The notes under the pieces are model-generated. The model saw only the letters and a list, made by a program, of their open reading frames with translations, made no database searches and was not told the DNA's origin. Of a stretch of DNA of 13,523 nt, positions 7,238 to 13,359 are shown in pieces (the stretch's first letter is position 1; every line of letters begins with the position of its first letter). Both the position numbers and the translations under genes were made by a program. Source of the stretch: Bacteroidales bacterium (lineage in GTDB: Bacteria > Bacteroidota > Bacteroidia > Bacteroidales > Paludibacteraceae); the NCBI GenBank assembly GCA_900768725.1, contig CAAGDU010000068.1, positions 1-13,523 on the forward strand, in the 5' to 3' direction.

Positions 7238-7301
7238 TCGGAGTGCTCGGAATAATCGGAGTAATCCGAATTATCTGAGTACTCGGAGTACTCAGAATAT
7301 G
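7230..7301 (+). repeat. Eight degenerate 9-bp tandem repeats overlapping the flippase stop codon
   Basis: The units run AGGAGTAAT, CGGAGTGCT, CGGAATAAT, CGGAGTAAT, CCGAATTAT, CTGAGTACT, CGGAGTACT, CAGAATATG. The first contains the TAA stop of the flippase. The alternating AGTAnT pattern also makes local palindromes such as GAGTACTC. This is the only array in the window with a 9-bp unit. Confidence 0.8.
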
Positions 7302-7316
7302 CAGAGCAGTGGCATG

Positions 7317-7344
7317 TTAATTATTAATTGTTAATTGTTAATTT
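7317..7344 (+). repeat. Four tandem heptamers directly upstream of truA
   Basis: TTAATTA, TTAATTG, TTAATTG, TTAATTT, followed by TCA and the truA ATG at 7348. This AT-rich run sits where the ribosome would bind, so it may keep the start unstructured. Confidence 0.85.
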
Positions 7345-7347
7345 TCA

Positions 7348-8127
7348 ATGCGCTATTTCATCTGTTTCTCCTATTGCGGCAGCGGCTACCAAGGGTCGCA
7401 GAGCCAGCCCGATGCGCCTACCGTGCAGGGTGAGTTGGAGCGTGCTTTTGCGCTTATCCTGCGCCAACCCGCGCCCCTCGTTATGGCGGGCAGGACGGAC
7501 GCGGGCGTGCATGCCGAAGAGATGTGGGCGCATATAGACCTGCCGGACACGCTCCGAACGGACAACCTCGTCTTCCGCCTGAACGGCATACTGCCCGCCG
7601 ACATCGCCCTGCGGTGTATCGTCCCCGTCAGCGACAATGCCCATGCGCGCTTTGACGCCCTCTCACGCACCTACGAGTACCGTATCACCACGCAGAAAGA
7701 CCCGTTTCACATAGGAACGCGCACGCGCGTACGCAAGGGACTGGACTTTCAGAAGATGAACCAAGCCGCCAATAGCCTTATCGGCAGGCAGGATTTTCAG
7801 TCTTTCTCCCGCACCAAGACCGATGTGAAGACCTTCTTCTGCACCATCACCCAAGCCTATTGGCGCATTGAGAAGACCGATGAAGAAGGCAACGTGCTGG
7901 AAGCCACCTTCGTCATCACCGCCAACCGTTTCCTGCGCAATATGGTGCGCGCCATCGTCGGCACACTCTTCGAGATAGGTTACGGCAAACGCGCCGTGGA
8001 AGACCTGCAAACGGTTATCGCAGCGCGCGACCGCAGAGCCGCCGGCGAATCAGCACATGCAAACGGACTATTTTTGACACACATCGCCTATCCTTCGTCA
8101 ATTTTTCTTCCTATTAACACAAATTAA
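7348..8127 (+). CDS. truA: tRNA pseudouridine(38-40) synthase TruA
   Basis: A 259-residue cytoplasmic enzyme that converts uridines 38-40 of the tRNA anticodon arm to pseudouridine. The signature GRTDAGVHA at 48-56 carries the catalytic Asp51. Other family segments are YCGSGYQGSQSQP near the start, the FDALSRTYEYRI strand at about 107, FQSFSRTKTDVKTFFCTI, and FVITANRFLRNMVRAIVGTLFEIG at about 190, which matches the conserved RMVR-type stretch. Length and architecture are normal for the family (about 245-270 residues). The ATG directly follows a heptamer array, with no Shine-Dalgarno sequence. It lies 110 bp after the flippase gene with no visible promoter, so the two may be cotranscribed. No terminator is visible before the promoter-like site at 8154. 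Confidence 0.96.
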   Translation: MRYFICFSYCGSGYQGSQSQPDAPTVQGELERAFALILRQPAPLVMAGRTDAGVHAEEMWAHIDLPDTLRTDNLVFRLNGILPADIALRCIVPVSDNAHARFDALSRTYEYRITTQKDPFHIGTRTRVRKGLDFQKMNQAANSLIGRQDFQSFSRTKTDVKTFFCTITQAYWRIEKTDEEGNVLEATFVITANRFLRNMVRAIVGTLFEIGYGKRAVEDLQTVIAARDRRAAGESAHANGLFLTHIAYPSSIFLPINTN

Positions 8128-8153
8128 TCAACATCTGTCTCGAGATTATTCAC

Positions 8154-8162
8154 TACCTTTGC
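8154..8162 (+). promoter_or_regulatory. -7 element of the GH28 promoter
   Basis: TACCTTTGC fits the Bacteroidetes TAnnTTTGC element exactly and lies 61 nt before the ATG of the GH28 gene. No clear TTG element is found 20 nt upstream (the sequence there is ACATCTG), so the promoter may depend on an activator. Confidence 0.6.
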
Positions 8163-8223
8163 ACCTGAAAATTCAGTAAGAATAACCTGTGCGATAGTAC
8201 GCACTGCAAATTTAGTGTTTATC

Positions 8224-9783
8224 ATGAAAAAGACAATCTCCCTTTTCGTTTCTGCTATCATAAGCGGGCTGTTGCTCTGCGCATGTTCGGCACCCTCGCC
8301 TTATCAGACGACCACCCAAGCGGACGTCGATGCGCTGTGCCAATCCGCTTCGTTCGATATGCCTGCCATCCCCCTGCCTGCTTTCCCCGCGCGCACATTC
8401 TCCGTGCTGGATTTCGGCGCGGACAACACGGGCAAAGAACTCTCCACACAGGCGATACAATCTGCTATCGACGCTTGTAACGAAGCGGGCGGCGGCACGG
8501 TGATAATCCCCGCGGGTGTGTATATCACAGGACCTATCTCTCTCAAATCCAATGTGCGGCTCTACACCGAGCAGAACAGTTTCATCTCTTTTGCCCCGCA
8601 GTTTGACCTTTATCCTATCTACGCCACATGGTTCGAGGGCATCCCCACCATGCGTGCGCAGTCGCCTATCTCCGCGTTCAACGCGGAGAACATCGCCATC
8701 ACCGGACAGGGCACTTTCAACGGCAACGGCGAGTACTGGCGTCCGCTCAAGAAAGCCAAAGTAGCCCCCTCACAGTGGAAGACCCACTTGCAGAAAGGCG
8801 GCGTGCTCTCTGCTGACGGCAACACGTGGTACCCCGATTCCGCCTCGCTCTATGCCGCTACGCTCTGCGAAGACCAGAATGTGCCCGTAGTGAGCGACCC
8901 CGCGCTGTGGTCGCAGATTCACTCGTTCCTGCGCCCCGTGCTGGTGCATTTCGTAGGCTGCCGCAACATCCTCTTGGAGGGCGTAACGTTCGAGAACTCG
9001 CCCGCATGGAACCTGCACCCGATGTGCTGCGAGAACCTTATCCTGCGCGACTTGAACGTCCGCAACCCGTGGTACTCGCAGAACGGCGATGGCGTGGACG
9101 TGGAGTCGTGCAAGAACGTGGTGATTGCCCGTTGCTCGTTCGACGTGGGCGATGATGCCATCTGCATGAAGTCCGGCAAGAACAAGCCCGGACGCGACCG
9201 CAGTATCCCGACGGAGAACGTGGTGGTGGATGAATGCACCGTCTATCACGGGCACGGCGGCTTCGTAGTCGGCTCCGAGATGTCCGGCGGCATCAAGAAC
9301 ATTCAGGTATCCAACAACCTCTATATCGGTACCGACGTGGGTCTGCGCTTCAAGTCCACCCGCGGACGCGGCGGCGTGGTGGAGAACATCTACATCCGCA
9401 ACGTCCACATGGCGAACATCCCCCACGAGGCACTCTTGTTCGACCTCTTTTACGGCGGCAAGGGAGCAGGCGAGGAGACGGAGGAGGAACTGGCAGCACG
9501 CATGAACGCCGAGGCTCCCGCCGTGAGCGAAGAGACGCCGCAGTTCAAGAACATCGTGATAGAAGACGTCATCGGCAGCAATGTAGCACGCGCCATGTAC
9601 TTCAACGGTCTACCCGAGATGAAGATAGAGAACGTCGTACTGAAGAACATCCGCATGACGGCTGAGCAAGGGGCTATCATCCGCCAGACCAACGGGCTAA
9701 GCGTGGACAACGTTGAGATTATCGCCCGCAAAGGCGAGCCCTTCACTATCGCACCCACCGTAGAAAACATCATCGGACTATGA
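8224..9783 (+). CDS. Glycoside hydrolase family 28 (polygalacturonase-like) lipoprotein
   Basis: A 519-residue lipoprotein predicted to cleave alpha-1,4-galacturonide bonds in pectin (polygalacturonase, exo-polygalacturonase or rhamnogalacturonase). The signal peptide MKKTISLFVSAIISGLLLCAC ends in a lipobox with Cys21. The N-terminal part FSVLDFGADNTGKELSTQAI is the standard first turn of a GH28 beta-helix, followed by GGGTVIIPAGVYITGPISL. The active-site motifs are present: NGDGVD with Asp289, VGDDAI with Asp310 and Asp311, GHGG with His344, and RFK at 375-377. I chose the ATG at 8224 over an in-frame GTG at 8215 because the signal peptide starts there. A -7 promoter element lies 61 nt upstream. 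A DUF4861 lipoprotein follows, which supports a role in pectin use. No susCD pair is visible, and substrate specificity cannot be set from sequence alone. Confidence 0.94.
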   Translation: MKKTISLFVSAIISGLLLCACSAPSPYQTTTQADVDALCQSASFDMPAIPLPAFPARTFSVLDFGADNTGKELSTQAIQSAIDACNEAGGGTVIIPAGVYITGPISLKSNVRLYTEQNSFISFAPQFDLYPIYATWFEGIPTMRAQSPISAFNAENIAITGQGTFNGNGEYWRPLKKAKVAPSQWKTHLQKGGVLSADGNTWYPDSASLYAATLCEDQNVPVVSDPALWSQIHSFLRPVLVHFVGCRNILLEGVTFENSPAWNLHPMCCENLILRDLNVRNPWYSQNGDGVDVESCKNVVIARCSFDVGDDAICMKSGKNKPGRDRSIPTENVVVDECTVYHGHGGFVVGSEMSGGIKNIQVSNNLYIGTDVGLRFKSTRGRGGVVENIYIRNVHMANIPHEALLFDLFYGGKGAGEETEEELAARMNAEAPAVSEETPQFKNIVIEDVIGSNVARAMYFNGLPEMKIENVVLKNIRMTAEQGAIIRQTNGLSVDNVEIIARKGEPFTIAPTVENIIGL

Positions 9784-9785
9784 TT

Positions 9786-9809
9786 ATTGCGCCTCGATTG
9801 AGGCGCAAT
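9786..9809 (+). other. Perfect hairpin after the GH28 gene
   Basis: A perfect 10-bp stem, ATTGCGCCTC and GAGGCGCAAT with loop GATT, starts 2 nt after the stop codon. No run of T follows, so it is at best a weak terminator; it may instead shield the 3' end of the GH28 message or attenuate read-through into the next gene. Confidence 0.7.
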
Positions 9810-9857
9810 TCAATTTGAAAATTTGTAAATTTGAAAATTGTTAGTTCCCTATTGCAA

Positions 9858-9878
9858 TCGTAATTCGTAAATCGTACA
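9858..9878 (+). repeat. Three tandem heptamers upstream of the DUF4861 gene
   Basis: TCGTAAT, TCGTAAA, TCGTACA, then TC and the ATG. A more degenerate AT-rich repeat of AATTTGAAAATTTG type lies just upstream at 9812-9840. No promoter match is seen in this 97-bp gap. Confidence 0.65.
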
Positions 9879-9880
9879 TC

Positions 9881-10897
9881 ATGAAATCATTTCCGTATAT
9901 CGTTGCAAGCCTGCTGTTGAGCGGGCTTGTTGCGTCTTGTGCAAAGCCTGCGCAAAAGACCACTGCTCCCCAAGTGATCGCCTCTTTCTGGCGCAAAGTA
10001 ACGCCCGCCGACAGCCTGATGGACGGCTTTCGCGTGATTGAAGCCGAGGGGCAGACGCGTTATATCGTGCCCATCACCGAGTGGACGGCATCCCCCGAGG
10101 TGGACACCTATCACCAACTGCACCACCACGGCGTGGCATTAGAGTCCGACCTCATGGCATACCGTATCTATTTCGACCGCAAGCAGACCATCGATGTCTA
10201 TGCCAAGAAGACCCCGCGCCTCGAACTGCCTACATCTTACTGGTATCCCAACGATGAGCAGTTGGCAGACCACTACGGCGATGACATCCTCCGCGTGAGC
10301 GGCACCATTGGCGTGGGCAGCGTCAAGCCGTGGCGAGACGGCAAGATGCGCCATGTAGAGCCCGTAGAGAGCCGCACGCAACGTATTGTCTATCAAACCA
10401 ATGACAGCGCCGCCATGGAGGTGAGCGTCAAGGGATGGCAGACCGAAGGCAAGACCGTGGATATGACCGTCCGCTACACCCTCCTTGCTCACCACCGCGA
10501 TATGCGTTGCGAGGTCTTCCTTTCCGAGCCGCTCGACAGCCTCTGCACCGGCGTGCAACAAGTGCCATACAAGAACCCCGACCTATGCCCGGGCTCCTTT
10601 ATCTTTGCAGACGCCACCTATCAAAAGGGCACTATATTAGGCTCATGGGGCACCGACTGGCCGGTCAACGACACCGTCAAATACGCCAAAGAGACAGTTG
10701 GGTTAGGCGTGTTCATTCCCAAAGAGTACGCCACAGAAAGTGCACTTACCCAAACGCCTAATTTGGTGTGCCTCTTCCGCCCCTCCACCTACCTCTGCTT
10801 CTACCTCACCTGCGTAGCACAGAAAGAAGACAACCCGCCCGCCCGCAATGCCGAGGAGTTTCGCGACTTTCTCTTCCAATGGGCGAGTGGACTTTAA
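9881..10897 (+). CDS. DUF4861-family lipoprotein
   Basis: A 338-residue secreted protein whose signal peptide MKSFPYIVASLLLSGLVASC ends in a lipobox with Cys20. The body looks like DUF4861, a family often encoded beside GH28 and GH105 genes in pectin-use loci of Bacteroidetes. Visible family-like stretches are ESDLMAYRIYFDRKQTIDVYAKK (about 88-110), GDDILRVSGTIGVGSVKPW (about 133-151), TVRYTLLAHHRDMRCEVFLSEP (about 196-217) and ILGSWGTDWPVN (about 252-263). I assign no reaction. A beta-rich sugar-binding or hydrolase-like fold is plausible because several Trp, Tyr and His residues are spread across it. It lies 97 bp after the GH28 gene without an obvious promoter, so the two probably form an operon, closed by the terminator at 10917. 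Confidence 0.78.
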   Translation: MKSFPYIVASLLLSGLVASCAKPAQKTTAPQVIASFWRKVTPADSLMDGFRVIEAEGQTRYIVPITEWTASPEVDTYHQLHHHGVALESDLMAYRIYFDRKQTIDVYAKKTPRLELPTSYWYPNDEQLADHYGDDILRVSGTIGVGSVKPWRDGKMRHVEPVESRTQRIVYQTNDSAAMEVSVKGWQTEGKTVDMTVRYTLLAHHRDMRCEVFLSEPLDSLCTGVQQVPYKNPDLCPGSFIFADATYQKGTILGSWGTDWPVNDTVKYAKETVGLGVFIPKEYATESALTQTPNLVCLFRPSTYLCFYLTCVAQKEDNPPARNAEEFRDFLFQWASGL

Positions 10898-10916
10898 GTC
10901 CTCATGTCAAAAAAGC

Positions 10917-10946
10917 AAAAAGCCCTGAGAAGTCAAGGCTTTTTTT
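10917..10946 (+). terminator. Rho-independent terminator after the DUF4861 gene
   Basis: AAAAAGCC (10917-10924) pairs with GGCTTTTT (10937-10944); an inner TGA/TCA pairing closes the loop GAAG, and the T-run continues to 10946. The A-run and T-run on the two sides make it potentially bidirectional. Confidence 0.85.
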
Positions 10947-10985
10947 ATTGTTTTTAGTTCGGGAATCGCAAAAAGCGTATATTTA

Positions 10986-11018
10986 TTTGCATATCTCAGG
11001 AAAAAGCAGTAATTTTGT
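10986..11018 (+). promoter_or_regulatory. Bacteroidetes-type promoter of the HsdR_N-phoH pair
   Basis: TTTG at 10986 (TTGCATA from 10987) and TAATTTTG at 11010 give the standard spacing. The 17 bp AAAAAGCAGTAATTTTG at 11001-11017 is identical to the pheT promoter, at the same distance from TTGCATA. The ATG at 11101 lies about 83 nt downstream. Confidence 0.75.
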
Positions 11019-11100
11019 CGGCAGATTATTAGGAAGTGTTTTCCGTTTATTATAGCCAACGAAACAAGATAAAATTATCCATTCCCCAACTCCTCCTCCA

Positions 11101-11688
11101 ATGAGAAAAAAGGTCTATAACGGCAGACAGTATATCTTCTGCGCATGGCGACATCGCTGGGTGCGGCTGACCCCCGAGGAGTGGGTCAGGCAGCAGTTTC
11201 TGCATCGGCTGGTGGACGACTACCACTACCCCGCAGGGCGTATCGGCGTGGAGGTCGCTATCGCCGTGGGAGAGGCGAAGAAACGCTGCGATGCCGTGGT
11301 GTATGACGAGCAGTTGCAGCCGCTGGTGCTCATCGAATGTAAGGCAGAGCATGTAGCCCTCACGCAACGCACCCTCGACCAAGCCATCACCTACAACCGC
11401 CAACTCCGAGTCCCCTACCTCTTCCTCCACAACGGACCCGAGACGATAGTGGTGCGTTTGGATGAAGGATTAAGGACACAGGATGAAAGACTAAATAGTA
11501 ACGACTACAAGGAGGTGCGGTCTCCAGGTCGCACCCATTACTACGAGAACTCCGAGACAAATGGTGCGGCCTGGAGACCGCACCTCCTTGATACCGCAGA
11601 GACGAATGTAACAAGTCCTTCATCCTGTGTCCTTCATCCTTGCTCCAAAGAATTTCTAACCTATATCCCCCAATGGAGTCAGTTATAA
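11101..11688 (+). CDS. Small HsdR_N-like (PD-(D/E)XK fold) protein with repeat insertion
   Basis: A 195-residue protein resembling the stand-alone type I restriction HsdR N-terminal domain proteins (HSDR_N_2 type) common next to housekeeping genes in Bacteroidetes. Residues 27-120 carry the domain: EEWVRQQFLHRLVDDYHYP, then EVAIAVGEAKKRCDAVVYD with Asp64, then LVLIECKAEH with Glu79 and Lys81, which fit a D...ExK nuclease core. These proteins usually run about 140-150 residues and end shortly after a strand like this one's VVRLDE with a motif such as EFLxxIP. Here KEFLTYIPQW is present at 183-192, but about 60 residues encoded by nested palindromes (about 121-181) separate it from the core. 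DNA cleavage is unproven and the physiological role is unknown. The 3' end overlaps phoH by 16 bp, which suggests coupled translation. Confidence 0.82.
   Translation: MRKKVYNGRQYIFCAWRHRWVRLTPEEWVRQQFLHRLVDDYHYPAGRIGVEVAIAVGEAKKRCDAVVYDEQLQPLVLIECKAEHVALTQRTLDQAITYNRQLRVPYLFLHNGPETIVVRLDEGLRTQDERLNSNDYKEVRSPGRTHYYENSETNGAAWRPHLLDTAETNVTSPSSCVLHPCSKEFLTYIPQWSQL
11460..11640 (+). repeat. Nested palindromic insertion inside the HsdR_N-like gene
   Basis: The outer arms at 11467-11492 and 11614-11639 are inverted repeats matching at 24 of 26 positions, each made of heptamers (GGATGAA, GGATTAA, GGACACA, GGATGAA on the left). The inner arms are the same 25-bp module A found in the flippase: forward at 11511-11535 (one change) and exact reverse complement at 11563-11587. 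A shortened module B (TACCGCAGAGACG, 11592-11604) follows. The whole stretch is open and in frame, read as EVRSPGRT on the forward copy and GAAWRPHLL on the reverse copy. Confidence 0.88.
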
Positions 11689-12596
11689 CCCTCAACGATG
11701 CACTCGACACCGCCACTTTCTACGGCGTCAACAATCAGAATATCCTCTGTCTGAAGAACCAGCACCCCAACGTGCGGGTGGTGGCGCGCGGCTACCAAGT
11801 GAAGGTAACCGGTGCGGAAGACGCCATCGCGCGTTTTGAGCACAGTCTGCGTTGCTGCGAGCAGTTCTGCATCAAGAACAACACCCTCTCCGAAGAAATC
11901 ATCCTGCAACTCCTCCACGGCGAGCAGCCGCAGGAGCCGCTCCACGACCATCTCATCCTCCACGGCGTGAACGGCAAGTCGATTGTTGCCCGCAGCGCCA
12001 ACCAGCAGCGGCTGGTGGAAGCGTATGAGGACAACGACCTGCTCTTCGCCATCGGACCTGCCGGCAGCGGGAAAACCTATACCGCCATCGCGCTCGCCGT
12101 GCGCGCACTGAAAAACCGAGAGATAAAAAAAATCATCCTCTCGCGCCCCGCCGTGGAGGCAGGCGAGAAACTCGGTTTCCTCCCGGGCGACATGAAAGAG
12201 AAGATTGACCCCTATCTGCAGCCGCTCTACGATGCGCTGCAAGACATGCTGCCGCCCGCCAAACTCAACGAGTATCTCGACCGCGGCACCATACAGATTG
12301 CGCCGCTCGCCTTCATGCGCGGACGCACCCTCGCAGATGCCATCGTCATCCTCGACGAAGCACAGAATACCACCACCGCGCAACTCAAGATGTTCCTCAC
12401 GCGACTCGGTATCAACGGCAAGATGATTATCACGGGCGACCTCACGCAGATAGACCTCCCCGCCGCGCAGAAGTCAGGACTGCGCGATGCCATCGAACGA
12501 CTGCAAGACATTCGCGGCATCGCCATCGTGGAGTTTAACCAAAAAGACATCGTCAGACACCCCCTCGTGAAACAAATAGTGGAAGCGTATAGGTGA
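11673..12596 (+). CDS. PhoH family P-loop ATPase (PhoH-like/YbeZ type)
   Basis: A 307-residue cytoplasmic ATPase of the PhoH/YbeZ class, linked in other bacteria to RNA metabolism and ribosome maturation alongside YbeY. The N-terminal 60 residues look KH/NYN-like (NVRVVARGYQVKVTGAEDAI). The ATPase core has Walker A GPAGSGKT at 128-135, the family motif ILSRPAVEAGEKLGFLPGD at 155-173, Walker B AIVILDEAQNTT at 223-234, and GKMIITGDLTQIDLP at 249-263. I chose the ATG at 11673 because the in-frame upstream start is a TTG (11640) inside repeat-derived sequence and MESVITL resembles family starts. It overlaps the preceding HsdR_N-like gene by 16 bp and is probably cotranscribed from the promoter at 10986. 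ybeY is not adjacent. Confidence 0.94.
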   Translation: MESVITLNDALDTATFYGVNNQNILCLKNQHPNVRVVARGYQVKVTGAEDAIARFEHSLRCCEQFCIKNNTLSEEIILQLLHGEQPQEPLHDHLILHGVNGKSIVARSANQQRLVEAYEDNDLLFAIGPAGSGKTYTAIALAVRALKNREIKKIILSRPAVEAGEKLGFLPGDMKEKIDPYLQPLYDALQDMLPPAKLNEYLDRGTIQIAPLAFMRGRTLADAIVILDEAQNTTTAQLKMFLTRLGINGKMIITGDLTQIDLPAAQKSGLRDAIERLQDIRGIAIVEFNQKDIVRHPLVKQIVEAYR

Positions 12597-12600
12597 TTAT

Positions 12601-12737
12601 GAATTAAGAATTAAGAATTAAGAATTATGAATTAAGAGGGCGCATGCTCTGAAACTTAATTCCAATGTTTCTTAATTCTTAATTCAGAATTCTTCATTAT
12701 CAATGCCCTCTTAATTCATAATTCATAATTCTTAATT
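12601..12737 (+). repeat. Inverted heptamer array between phoH and udk
   Basis: Five tandem heptamers (GAATTAA three times, GAATTAT, GAATTAA) end in GAGGGC at 12641. The mirror array runs from GCCCTC at 12705 to 12737. The arms at 12609-12641 and 12705-12737 match as inverted repeats at 32 of 33 positions, around a 63-bp AT-rich spacer that itself contains TTCTTAATTCTTAATTCAGAATTC. It fills almost the whole 148-bp gap and could form a long hairpin. No T-tract terminator or promoter match is visible. Confidence 0.92.
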
Positions 12738-12744
12738 AGAAGCC

Positions 12745-13359
12745 ATGTTCATCATCGGTATTGCGGGCGGCACCGGCTCGGGTAAAACAACGGTGGTAAA
12801 GAAACTCATTGAACGCCTACCCAAAGGCGAAGTAGTGGTTATTCCGCAGGACTCTTACTATAAAGACTCCAGCCATGTGCCCGTGGAAGAACGGCAGAAC
12901 ATCAACTTCGACCACCCCGATGCCTTCGACTGGCACCTGCTCGCCAAGCAGATAGCCCAACTCAAAGACGGCGAGGCGATAGAGCAACCTATCTACGACT
13001 ACCTCACCTGCACCCGCCAGAGCGAGACTGTCCACATAGAGCCGCGCGAAATCATCGTCATCGAGGGTATCATGGCGCTGAGCGACAAGAAACTGCGCCA
13101 GCAGATGGACTTAAAAATCTTTGTAGACGCCGATGCCGACGACCGTCTTATCCGCGTCATACAGCGCGACATCGTGGAGCGCGGACGCACCGTAGCCGCC
13201 GTCATGGAGCGCTACGAGCGTGTACTCAAACCCATGCACGAGCAGTTCATCGAGCCCTGCAAACGCTACGCCGATGTGATTATCCCACAAGGCGGACACA
13301 ACAACGCCGCAATCAACATGCTCGTCAAGTTTATCAAACAGCAACTCGCGGACAAGTAG
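12745..13359 (+). CDS. udk: Uridine kinase
   Basis: A 204-residue pyrimidine-salvage kinase that phosphorylates uridine (and cytidine) with ATP or GTP to give UMP or CMP in the cytoplasm. The P-loop GGTGSGKT is at 8-15, the substrate-binding IPQDSYYKD at 33-41 includes Asp36, and NINFDHPDAFDW at about 52-63, YDYLTCTR, IVIEGIMAL, FVDADADDRLIRVIQRDIVERGR and YADVIIPQGG follow in family order. Length is normal (about 205-215 residues). The ATG lies 7 bp after the inverted heptamer array, with no visible promoter, so expression may come from read-through past phoH or from within the array. Confidence 0.95.
   Translation: MFIIGIAGGTGSGKTTVVKKLIERLPKGEVVVIPQDSYYKDSSHVPVEERQNINFDHPDAFDWHLLAKQIAQLKDGEAIEQPIYDYLTCTRQSETVHIEPREIIVIEGIMALSDKKLRQQMDLKIFVDADADDRLIRVIQRDIVERGRTVAAVMERYERVLKPMHEQFIEPCKRYADVIIPQGGHNNAAINMLVKFIKQQLADK

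Noticed and set aside
9786..9809. Rho-independent terminator after GH28
   Set aside because: The stem is perfect but no T-tract follows, so it is listed only as a hairpin.
11460..11640. Frameshift or pseudogene call for the HsdR_N-like gene
   Set aside because: The frame is continuous and the family-like C-terminus is still reached; an in-frame insertion explains the extra length.
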